A DNA stretch of 11,015 nt from contig JANXYA010000229.1 in NCBI GenBank assembly GCA_025350345.1, positions 1-11,015 of the forward strand. The letters are read 5' to 3'. Every line of letters starts with the position of its first letter. Position 1 is the first letter of the stretch. Source of the DNA: Gammaproteobacteria bacterium (GTDB taxonomy: Bacteria > Pseudomonadota > Gammaproteobacteria > Steroidobacterales > Steroidobacteraceae). The position numbers and the translations under genes are program-made. Under the pieces are notes generated by a model. That model saw nothing but the letters and a program-made list of their open reading frames with translations. It made no database searches and was not told the origin of the DNA. Below are positions 4,713-11,015 of this stretch, one piece after another.

Positions 4713-6968
4713 ATGAGCGGAGCGAAGCCCAGCTCCGCCGGTGTTCTTCGGGTCGCCGTGGACTGCCCGCTGCGCACGCTGCTCGATTACCTGCCGCCCC
4801 CAGGCCAGCGCGCGCAGGACCTGCCGGCCGGGGCACGGGTGCGCGTGCCTTTTGGGGCAAGATCCGCCGTTGGCGTCATCGTCGCGCACGCGCCGGGCTC
4901 GCTGCTGGCCGGCAACCGCCTGCGCGCGATAGCCGCGCTGCTGGATCCCGAACCGCTCCTCGATGCGGCCCTGCTCGAGCTGCTGCAGTGGACGGCCAGT
5001 TATTACCACCATCCACCCGGAGAGGTGATTGCCGCGGCCCTCCCGGTCGCGTTGCGGGACGGGCACAGCGCACTCGCACAGGAAGAGTGGCTCGAGATCA
5101 CGGCCGCAGGAGTGACTGCGAGCCAAGACGGTGAACCGCGCCGCGCGCCGCGGCAGCGTGAGCTGCTGCTGCTGCTGGCGGGCCTCCCGACGGGCATCAG
5201 TGCCGCGCAACTCGAGCTCCAGGCGCCACTGTGGCGGCCCGCCGCACGCGCCCTCGCCAAGCGCGGCTGGAGCGCGCTCACGGTGCGCGCTGCCGGCGAA
5301 TCCGCGCAGCTCGCGCCTCTCGCAACCCCCGCGGCCTCGCCGCGCCGCACCGCGCTGGCTGCCGCGCCGGACCTGAGCGCGGCGCAGTTGCAGGCGCTCG
5401 AAGCCATCGACGCTGCGGCCGGGCGCTATGGCGCCTTTCTGCTGCAGGGCGCGACCGGGAGCGGCAAGACCGAGGTCTACCTGCGCGCCGTCGCGCGCTG
5501 CCTCGAGCGCGGCGCGAACGCGCTGGTGCTGGTGCCCGAGATCGGCCTCACCCCGCAGCTGCTCGAGCGTTTTCGCGCCCGCCTCCCGGTGCGCATGGCG
5601 GTGCTGCATTCGGCCCTGAGCGACGGCGAGCGGCTCAGCGCCTGGCGCGATGCCCGGGCCGGACGCGCGCGTGTCGTGATCGGCACGCGTTCCGCCGTTT
5701 TCGCACCGATCCCGCAGCTCGGGCTGATCACGGTCGATGAGGAGCACGACAGTTCCTACAAGCAGCAGGAAGGGGGCTGTCGCTATTCGGCGCGCGACCT
5801 GGCGGTGCGCCGCGCGCAGCAGGCCGCCGTGCCGGTCGTGCTCGGCTCGGCCACCCCGGCGCTCGAATCGCTCCAGAACGTGCAGCTCGGCCGGTACCAT
5901 CAGCTGCCCCTGCCGCGGCGCGCCGACCAGGCGCTCGCCCCGCGCCTGGCGCTGATCGATCTGCGCGCGCACGCGGTGCACCAGGGACTGGCCGGGCCGG
6001 TGACGCAGGCCATCGCCCGCCACCTCGCCGCGGACGGCCAGGTGCTGGTGTACCTGAACCGGCGCGGCTACGCGCCGACGCTGCTGTGCACGAGCTGCGG
6101 CTGGATCGCACCCTGCAGCGCCTGCGACGCACGGCTGACCGTGCATCGCGAGGCGGCACAACTGCGCTGTCACTGGTGCGGCGCCACGGCACCGCTCCCG
6201 ACACGCTGCGGGCGCTGCGGCTTTACGGTCAAACCGGTGGGCCAGGGCACCGAGCGCATCGCCGAGACGCTGGCGGCGATGTTTCCGGACGCGCCGCTCC
6301 TGCGGCTCGATCGCGACACGGCGCGCGGCGCCGCGGACATCGAGGCGGTGATGAACGCGCTGCTCGATGGCTCGGCGCGGATTCTCGTCGGCACCCAGAT
6401 GGTGACCAAGGGACATCATTTTCCGGGCGTGTCGCTGGTCGCCGTGATCAACGCAGACCAGGGCCTGTTCAGCACCGATTTTCGCGCGGCCGAGCGCCTG
6501 GCGCAGACGATCGTGCAAGTGGCCGGGCGCGCGGGCCGGGGCGCGCGCGCCGGCGAGGTGCTGATCCAGACGGAATATCCCGAGCACCCGCTGCTGCAAA
6601 GTCTAATCAGCGGCGGCTACGAGGCCTTCGCCGCCGGCGCGCTCACCGAACGCGCAGCCGCCCGCTGGCCGCCTTTCAGCCGCCTCGCCCTGCTGCGCGC
6701 CTCGGCGCGCACTGCCGCCGAGGCGATGAGCTTCCTGCGTGCCGCACGCGAGTGCGCCGGGGATCGGCCGCCGGTGCGGCTCCTCGGGCCCGTGAGCGCC
6801 GCGATGGCCCGCCGCGCCGGGCGCCATCATGCGCAGCTCCTGGTCGAGCATGCCGGGCGCGGCGAACTGCAGCGCTTCCTCGATGCCTGGCTGGAGCTCG
6901 TCGAGCGCCTGCCCGAGGCGCGGCGGGTACGCTGGGCGATCGACGTCGATCCGCTGGATATCCAGTGA
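4713..6968 (+). CDS. priA: Primosomal protein N' (replication restart helicase PriA)
   Basis: A 751-residue PriA, which recognises stalled forks and D-loops, unwinds the lagging strand and starts loading of DnaB helicase. The N-terminal DNA-binding region begins with VLRVAVDCPLRTLLDYLPP. The helicase core has Walker A GATGSGKT (residues 246-253), Walker B DEEH (342-345), and the GTQMVTKGHHFPGV and VAGRAGRG (603-610) motifs. Between helicase lobes lie eight cysteines in four CxxC pairs (459-502), the two zinc sites needed for primosome assembly. The ATG at 4713 gives the normal family N-terminus and avoids 34 upstream codons of poor codon use, although no clear ribosome binding site precedes it; an ATG at 4611 is the alternative. 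argS follows after an 86-base gap and may be cotranscribed. Confidence 0.96.
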   Translation: MSGAKPSSAGVLRVAVDCPLRTLLDYLPPPGQRAQDLPAGARVRVPFGARSAVGVIVAHAPGSLLAGNRLRAIAALLDPEPLLDAALLELLQWTASYYHHPPGEVIAAALPVALRDGHSALAQEEWLEITAAGVTASQDGEPRRAPRQRELLLLLAGLPTGISAAQLELQAPLWRPAARALAKRGWSALTVRAAGESAQLAPLATPAASPRRTALAAAPDLSAAQLQALEAIDAAAGRYGAFLLQGATGSGKTEVYLRAVARCLERGANALVLVPEIGLTPQLLERFRARLPVRMAVLHSALSDGERLSAWRDARAGRARVVIGTRSAVFAPIPQLGLITVDEEHDSSYKQQEGGCRYSARDLAVRRAQQAAVPVVLGSATPALESLQNVQLGRYHQLPLPRRADQALAPRLALIDLRAHAVHQGLAGPVTQAIARHLAADGQVLVYLNRRGYAPTLLCTSCGWIAPCSACDARLTVHREAAQLRCHWCGATAPLPTRCGRCGFTVKPVGQGTERIAETLAAMFPDAPLLRLDRDTARGAADIEAVMNALLDGSARILVGTQMVTKGHHFPGVSLVAVINADQGLFSTDFRAAERLAQTIVQVAGRAGRGARAGEVLIQTEYPEHPLLQSLISGGYEAFAAGALTERAAARWPPFSRLALLRASARTAAEAMSFLRAARECAGDRPPVRLLGPVSAAMARRAGRHHAQLLVEHAGRGELQRFLDAWLELVERLPEARRVRWAIDVDPLDIQ

Positions 6969-7025
6969 ATGCCGCTTTTTGAGTAGACTGCGCGACCGGA
7001 GACGTTGCTGCCGCACTACCCGCTC

Positions 7026-7058
7026 ATGCCCTCAGCCCCGGATGGCGTCCTGACTTGA
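7026..7058 (+). CDS. Possible 10-residue upstream ORF overlapping the argS start
   Basis: ATG at 7026 opens a ten-codon frame (MPSAPDGVLT) whose TGA (7056-7058) overlaps the argS TTG as TTGA. No Shine-Dalgarno sequence precedes it. It may be chance, or it may bring ribosomes to the weak argS start by termination-reinitiation. Content is not that of an amino-acid attenuator: it has no arginine codon. Confidence 0.25.
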   Translation: MPSAPDGVLT

Positions 7059-8836
7059 AGACCGAACTTGAAGACCTGCTGGCACGGGCGCTGGAGAGCC
7101 TCCAGGGAACGCTGCTGCACACGCCCGTCGAGCGCAGCGCCATCGTGGTGGAGCGCACGCGTGACGCGCAGCACGGCGATTTCGCCTGCAACATCGCGCT
7201 GCGACTGGCGAAGAGCGCCGGCCGCAAGCCCACTGAGTTGGCCGCGGCCATCGTCGCGGCGCTCCCGCGCAGCCCGCTGCTGGCGCGCGCCGAGGTGGCC
7301 GGCGCTGGATTCATCAACCTGTACCTCGCCGGGGACGCGCAGCGTGACGCACTGCCGCGCGTGTTCGAGCAGGGCGAGCGCTACGGCACCAGCCAGGCGG
7401 GCGCCGGCGCGCGCGTGCTCGTCGAATTCGTGTCCGCCAACCCCACCGGACCGCTGCACGTCGGCCACGGCCGCCAGGCGACCTACGGCGCGACGCTCGC
7501 CAAGCTCCTGCAGGCCACGGGCCACGACGTCCATCGCGAGTACTACATCAACGATGCCGGCCGCCAGGTCGACATCCTCACCGTGAGCGTGTGGGTGCGC
7601 TACCTGCAGGCCGGCGGCATCGGGCTGCCCTTTCCGGTCAACGGGTATCGCGCCGGCTACGTGCAGGGCATCGCCACGCGCCTTGCGGTGGCGTGCGGCG
7701 CGGCGCTGCAGCGCCCGGCGGCCGCCGTGCTCGCCGGACTACCCCCGGACGCCTCGGAGGGTGAAGCCGAGGCCACCGCCGGCAAGAAGAAAGAGTTGTA
7801 CATCGATGCGCTGATTGCGCGCATGCGCGAGCTGGTGGGCGCGGCGGCCTACGAGGAGGTGCTGGAACTCGCGCTGGCCGCGATGCTGGCCGATATCCGC
7901 GAGGACCTCGCCGCCTACGGTGTCGAGTTCGAGCAATGGACTTCCGAGCGGGCGCTGGCACGCTCCGGCGCGGTGGATTGCATGCTCGGGCGCCTGGCTG
8001 CGCAGCAGCAGACCTACACGCAGGAAGGCGCGCTGTGGCTGCGCAGCAGCGCCTTCGGCGATACGGAAGACCGCGTGCTGGTGCGCGCCAACGGGCAACA
8101 GACCTATTTCGCGCCCGACCTGGCCTATCACCTGGACAAGCGCGCGCGCGGCTACGCGCGGCTCATCGACGTGTGGGGCGCCGATCATCACGGCTACATC
8201 GCGCGCATGCGCGCCGGGCTGGTGGCACTGGGCGCGCCGGGCGATTGCCTGGAAGTGTGCCTGATGCAGTTCGTCAGCCTGTATCGCGGCGGCGAGAAGG
8301 TGCCGATGGGCAAGCGTGACGGCCAGTTCGTCACGCTCCGCCAGCTGCGCGAGGAAGTGGGCAACGACGCCTGCCGGCTGTTCTTCCTGATGCGCAGCCA
8401 CGAGCAGCACCTCGATTTCGACCTCGAGCTCGCCAAGTCGCGCAGCAACGACAATCCGGTCTACTACCTGCAGTACGCGCACGCGCGCGTCGCCAGCGTG
8501 ATGAAGCAGCTCGCCGCACGCGGCCTGCAGTACGACGCGGCCGTCGCGCTGGCCAACCTGGGGGCGCTCGACGGAGCGCATGAAGCCGCCGTGCTCACGG
8601 CGATCAGCCGCTACCCGGAACTGATCGCCCAGGCGGCCGCGAGCCGCGCGCCGCACCTGCTGGTGCACTTCCTGCGCGATCTCGCCCAGGCTTTTCACAC
8701 CTGGTACAACGCCGCGCAGTTCATCGTCGAGGATGACGCCATCCGCAACGCGCGCCTGGCCCTCGCACTGGCCACGCAGCAGGTGCTGCGCAACGGACTG
8801 GGGCTCCTGGGCGCCAGCGCGCCGGAGACCATGTGA
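7055..8836 (+). CDS. argS: Arginyl-tRNA synthetase
   Basis: A 593-residue class I synthetase that charges tRNA-Arg with arginine in the cytoplasm. The N-terminal additional domain (about 1-90) has the family pattern DFACNIALRLAK and AGAGFINLYL. The catalytic core shows SANPTGPLHVGHGRQ with the HIGH-type motif HVGHG at 135-139, GADHHGYIARM, and PMGKRDG (417-423) in place of a canonical KMSK, as is usual in ArgS. The C-terminal anticodon-binding DALR domain begins around YYLQYAHARVASV. The start is a TTG at 7055: no in-frame ATG gives a better N-terminus, and only a weak GGA-type site lies upstream. Its stop overlaps the GTG of the SPOR-domain gene. Essential in nearly all bacteria. Confidence 0.97.
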   Translation: MKTELEDLLARALESLQGTLLHTPVERSAIVVERTRDAQHGDFACNIALRLAKSAGRKPTELAAAIVAALPRSPLLARAEVAGAGFINLYLAGDAQRDALPRVFEQGERYGTSQAGAGARVLVEFVSANPTGPLHVGHGRQATYGATLAKLLQATGHDVHREYYINDAGRQVDILTVSVWVRYLQAGGIGLPFPVNGYRAGYVQGIATRLAVACGAALQRPAAAVLAGLPPDASEGEAEATAGKKKELYIDALIARMRELVGAAAYEEVLELALAAMLADIREDLAAYGVEFEQWTSERALARSGAVDCMLGRLAAQQQTYTQEGALWLRSSAFGDTEDRVLVRANGQQTYFAPDLAYHLDKRARGYARLIDVWGADHHGYIARMRAGLVALGAPGDCLEVCLMQFVSLYRGGEKVPMGKRDGQFVTLRQLREEVGNDACRLFFLMRSHEQHLDFDLELAKSRSNDNPVYYLQYAHARVASVMKQLAARGLQYDAAVALANLGALDGAHEAAVLTAISRYPELIAQAAASRAPHLLVHFLRDLAQAFHTWYNAAQFIVEDDAIRNARLALALATQQVLRNGLGLLGASAPETM

Positions 8837-9435
8837 GCAATCGCCGGCTCACCGCGCGCGATTACAAGAGCGTGCGGCGCGGCGGCCTCAATCTGGCGCG
8901 GCTGCGCGACCTGGGGCTGGGCCTGGCGGGCGGATTGCTGGTCGCACTCATCGTCTATGTCGGCGATCACCGCGCCAGCCCGGCTGCCGGGGAACCCGTG
9001 CCCACGCCGCAGCACGCCGCGCCGCGGGCGGTGGACAACGCCGGTGTCGGCGCAGCGGCCGGCGCCGATGCGGCGCGCGACGGTGCCGATGGCGCCACCG
9101 GCGGCTACGATTTCTACGAGGGGCTGCCGAAGTTCGAGGTGGTGGTACCGGAGAAGGAACACGGCGCGCACGTCGATCCCGCCGCGCGCGTCGAGCGCCC
9201 CGGCACCTATTTCCTGCAGGCCGGCTCCTATCGCAACGAAGCCGATGCCGAGCGCGTCCAGGCGCGGCTCGCGCGCCAGAACATCAGCGCCAACGTGCAG
9301 CGCGTGGCGCTCGACGCGGACGTCTGGTTCCGCATCCGCATCGGGCCGATCAAGGACCTCGCGCAGCTCAATCGCGTGCGCCAGCAGCTGCAGGCCGCCG
9401 AGATCGACTCGCTGGTGATCCGCGTCGAGGACTAG
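8833..9435 (+). CDS. SPOR domain-containing membrane protein (FtsN-like)
   Basis: A 200-residue protein with a short basic cytoplasmic N-terminus, one membrane helix (about 27-44), an Ala/Gly/Pro-rich periplasmic linker (46-92), a conserved-looking YDFYEGLPKFEVVVPE segment (92-107), and a C-terminal SPOR domain (about 122-198) with TYFLQAGSYRNEADAERVQARL and WFRIRIGP. SPOR domains bind denuded peptidoglycan at the division septum, so the protein likely acts in cell division or septal wall processing. The same order, argS followed by a SPOR-domain gene, is common in gammaproteobacteria. The GTG start overlaps the argS stop by four bases (GTGA), so translation is probably coupled. Calling it FtsN itself would go beyond what is visible. 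Confidence 0.92.
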   Translation: MSNRRLTARDYKSVRRGGLNLARLRDLGLGLAGGLLVALIVYVGDHRASPAAGEPVPTPQHAAPRAVDNAGVGAAAGADAARDGADGATGGYDFYEGLPKFEVVVPEKEHGAHVDPAARVERPGTYFLQAGSYRNEADAERVQARLARQNISANVQRVALDADVWFRIRIGPIKDLAQLNRVRQQLQAAEIDSLVIRVED

Positions 9436-9440
9436 GGCGA

Positions 9441-10592
9441 CTACCAGCGCACACCCTGCGGGCGGCCGTACTGGCTATCGATGAGCGCGTAGAGCGCAGC
9501 GGTAAAGCGGTCCGCTTCCGCCCCGGTCATGTGCGACCACTCCGGCAGCTCGTAGCCCTGCAGCTCCGGGTAGTCCTCGAAGTAAATGCCGGGCGCGCCG
9601 GTCCTGGCCAGCAGCACGTCCCAGCTGCTCGCCCGCGGTAACACGCGCTGCTCGTAAGCCAGATAGTTGTCCGCGCTGGGCTCGCGCAGGAACAGCACCG
9701 GCACGCCGCGCACCTTAAGCTTCGCGACCGCCGCCACGGCGCGTGCGATCTGCTTGTCGAGCGTGCGCTGATTCTCGGCCGCCTGGGCCGGCGTAGGCGG
9801 CGGGTCGTGGAAATCCTGGTCCCAGATCCGCCGCGCCAGCGCGCGATAGCCCGGATCGGTCTCGAGCTTGCTCCACATGCGGTTGCTGCGGTCCGCCCCG
9901 GTGTTGCCGAGCTTGCGCACGTTGGTGGAGGCCTCGCGGCCGGGGCGCAGCGGCCAGGCCTGTCGCTTGATCACGGTGAACAGCGCGAAGTCGGGATCGT
10001 AGAAAGCGAAATACGGTTCCACGAGATGCATCGAGAGCCACTTGCCGACGCGGTCCGAAGGCGATTCGTGCTTGAAATACTTCAGCCACCGCACCCCGCC
10101 GTGATACTCGTAGCCCCCGAAGAACAAATCCGGCGCGACGCCGACCAATACGCGTCCGTGAAAATTGCGGTCGTCGGCGAGGTCCTCGAGGGCGAACATT
10201 GGCGAAGTGCCGACGATCGCCAGTTGGATCGGCCGCCGCCCCGACAGACGCTCCCAGACCGGCAGCTGGACGTCGAAGAAGGTGCGCGAGGACGCCACAA
10301 GCACGGTGGCATCCTGCCCGGTCGTGTCGACCCGCCGCCGCTGAATGGCCCACAGGGCGCTGTCATCGCGATAGCTCGGCGTCACGCCATAGTCGCGCCA
10401 GTACCACTCCCACCCGCCGCCGAGCAACAGCACGAGCACTGTTGCAGCGAGCAGCATTTTTCCCCAGGGCTGATCCGGAACCGGGCGCTCCGGCACGGGC
10501 TGCGCGATACCCGGACGGTCGGCCGCAGTCAGCCGCTTCGCCAGCGCCTGCGGTGTCCGGTTGTGCTCAGAACTGGAAGTAGATGAAGGCAT
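9441..10592 (-). CDS. Membrane-anchored SGNH-like protein, partner of an MBOAT O-acyltransferase (AlgJ/DltD-like)
   Basis: A 383-residue protein with a 45-residue hydrophilic, Pro-rich N-terminus, one membrane helix (about 46-59), and a large domain predicted to be periplasmic. An SGNH-like layout can be read: TVLVASSRTFFDVQLP (candidate nucleophile Ser101 or Ser102), AIVGTSP (126-131), VGVAPDLFF (150-158), and a late LPEWSHMTGAEADRFTAAL with His354. This fits the AlgJ/AlgX/DltD group that transfers acyl groups received from an MBOAT protein. The late motif reads ExxH (Glu351, His354), not DxxH. The ATG at 10592 lies 26 bases inside the end of the MBOAT gene, so the two are one operon. No specific family name could be assigned; the acyl acceptor is unknown. 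It converges on the SPOR gene with only 5 bases between stops. Confidence 0.75.
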   Translation of the reverse strand: MPSSTSSSEHNRTPQALAKRLTAADRPGIAQPVPERPVPDQPWGKMLLAATVLVLLLGGGWEWYWRDYGVTPSYRDDSALWAIQRRRVDTTGQDATVLVASSRTFFDVQLPVWERLSGRRPIQLAIVGTSPMFALEDLADDRNFHGRVLVGVAPDLFFGGYEYHGGVRWLKYFKHESPSDRVGKWLSMHLVEPYFAFYDPDFALFTVIKRQAWPLRPGREASTNVRKLGNTGADRSNRMWSKLETDPGYRALARRIWDQDFHDPPPTPAQAAENQRTLDKQIARAVAAVAKLKVRGVPVLFLREPSADNYLAYEQRVLPRASSWDVLLARTGAPGIYFEDYPELQGYELPEWSHMTGAEADRFTAALYALIDSQYGRPQGVRW

Positions 10593-11015
10593 TGCCCGTG
10601 CCCTGCGAGATGATGATGAAGAAGATCATGAGGCCCCAGGCGGCGGCGATGAGCGCCGGGTGCGCGCGTGCCAGGACCGATTCGAGCGTGCGGTTGCGCA
10701 TCAGCCAGTGGCTGAGGACGATGCCGGTCACGACCAGCGGCACCACGACGAGAAATACCGTGTCGAGGATCGGCTTGGCCGCGCCATTCTGCCCGGACAT
10801 GCCGCGCAGCACCTGCCAGGCCGCACCGAAACTCTTGGCGCGGAAGAATACCCAGGTCACATTGACGAGCATCCACGTCAGCAGTCCGAGCGCGATGGTC
10901 GCCAGAGGCCCGGGCCGGTAGCCCGCGAAGCGCTCGCGCAAGACCCGCTCGGCCGAGAGATACAAACCATGCAACCCGCCCCAGACCACGAAGGTCCAGT
11001 TCGCGCCGTGCCACA
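10567..11015 (-). CDS. MBOAT family O-acyltransferase, C-terminal part (5' end outside window)
   Basis: The last 148 residues of an AlgI-type membrane-bound O-acyltransferase. The visible piece begins with WHGANWTFVVWGGLHGLYL, which contains the catalytic His of the family's WHGA motif (bases 11008-11010). It continues with three hydrophobic blocks, including LATIALGLLTWMLVNVTWVFF and the PILDTVFLVVVPLVVTGIVL stretch, and ends in the typical FIYFQF. MBOAT proteins of this type carry acyl groups, usually acetyl, across the inner membrane for transfer to alginate, peptidoglycan or other exported glycans by a partner; the overlapping downstream SGNH-like gene is the obvious partner. The N-terminal two thirds lies to the right of the window. 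Which glycan is modified cannot be told from here. Confidence 0.94.
   Translation of the reverse strand, partial: WHGANWTFVVWGGLHGLYLSAERVLRERFAGYRPGPLATIALGLLTWMLVNVTWVFFRAKSFGAAWQVLRGMSGQNGAAKPILDTVFLVVVPLVVTGIVLSHWLMRNRTLESVLARAHPALIAAAWGLMIFFIIISQGTGNAFIYFQF

Noticed and set aside
4692..6599. Very long antisense open frame (635 codons) opposite priA
   Set aside because: Low-complexity Arg/Gly/Ala/Gln composition, no recognisable motif, and complete overlap with an unmistakable priA.
8303..8323. Missing KMSK motif in ArgS as a sign of an inactive enzyme
   Set aside because: Many bacterial arginyl-tRNA synthetases lack a canonical KMSK; the PMGKRDG here is normal for the family.
7739..8698. 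Antisense open frame (319 codons) opposite argS
   Set aside because: Same GC-driven mirror pattern, lying entirely within argS; no signal peptide, domain or ribosome binding site.
1..11015. CRISPR array, insertion sequence, tRNA or defence island
   Set aside because: No regularly spaced direct repeats, transposase or recombinase motifs, cloverleaf, or known defence-gene domain were seen on either strand.

Overview
The window is very GC-rich, protein-dense bacterial chromosome with short intergenic gaps and many 4-base start/stop overlaps. The gene set points to a gammaproteobacterium, most likely around Xanthomonadales, Nevskiales or Steroidobacterales. The clues are a three-gene pnt transhydrogenase, an UrcA-family protein, an ECF sigma operon ending in a DUF3106 gene, priA, argS followed by a SPOR protein, and an AlgI-type MBOAT acyltransferase with a partner. 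The lineage is inferred from gene content, not from a marker gene. I see no rRNA, tRNA, CRISPR array, insertion sequence or prophage gene.

Layout, left to right. (1) 1-1997, plus strand: the 3' end of pntAA, then pntAB and pntB, joined by stop/start overlaps. Together they make the membrane proton-translocating NAD(P) transhydrogenase. (2) 2140-2496, plus strand: a small exported UrcA-family protein, preceded by a 142-base gap with a strong palindrome and followed by a hairpin that probably ends transcription from both sides. (3) 2593-4365, minus strand, transcribed right to left: an ECF sigma factor, a single-pass membrane protein (candidate anti-sigma), a small exported protein and a DUF3106 exported repeat protein. 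Every junction is a 4-base overlap, so this is one translationally coupled operon. (4) 4366-4712: a divergent control region of about 350 bases with two hairpins, an AT-rich promoter-like patch and a perfect DnaA box just before priA. (5) 4713-9435, plus strand: priA (replication restart helicase), argS (arginyl-tRNA synthetase, TTG start) and a membrane SPOR-domain protein that overlaps argS by 4 bases. (6) 9441-11015, minus strand: a membrane-anchored SGNH-like protein and, upstream of it, the C-terminal part of an MBOAT O-acyltransferase that runs off the right edge. This looks like an AlgI/AlgJ-style pair that O-acylates an envelope or exported glycan.

Most of the window is recognisable core or conserved-hypothetical content. 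The parts most worth following are the four-gene sigma operon, whose last product has an 18-residue aromatic repeat; the control region before priA with its DnaA box; the palindrome before the UrcA gene; and the acyltransferase pair, whose SGNH-like partner has an ExxH where DxxH is usual. I did not find a clearly new defence or mobile system.
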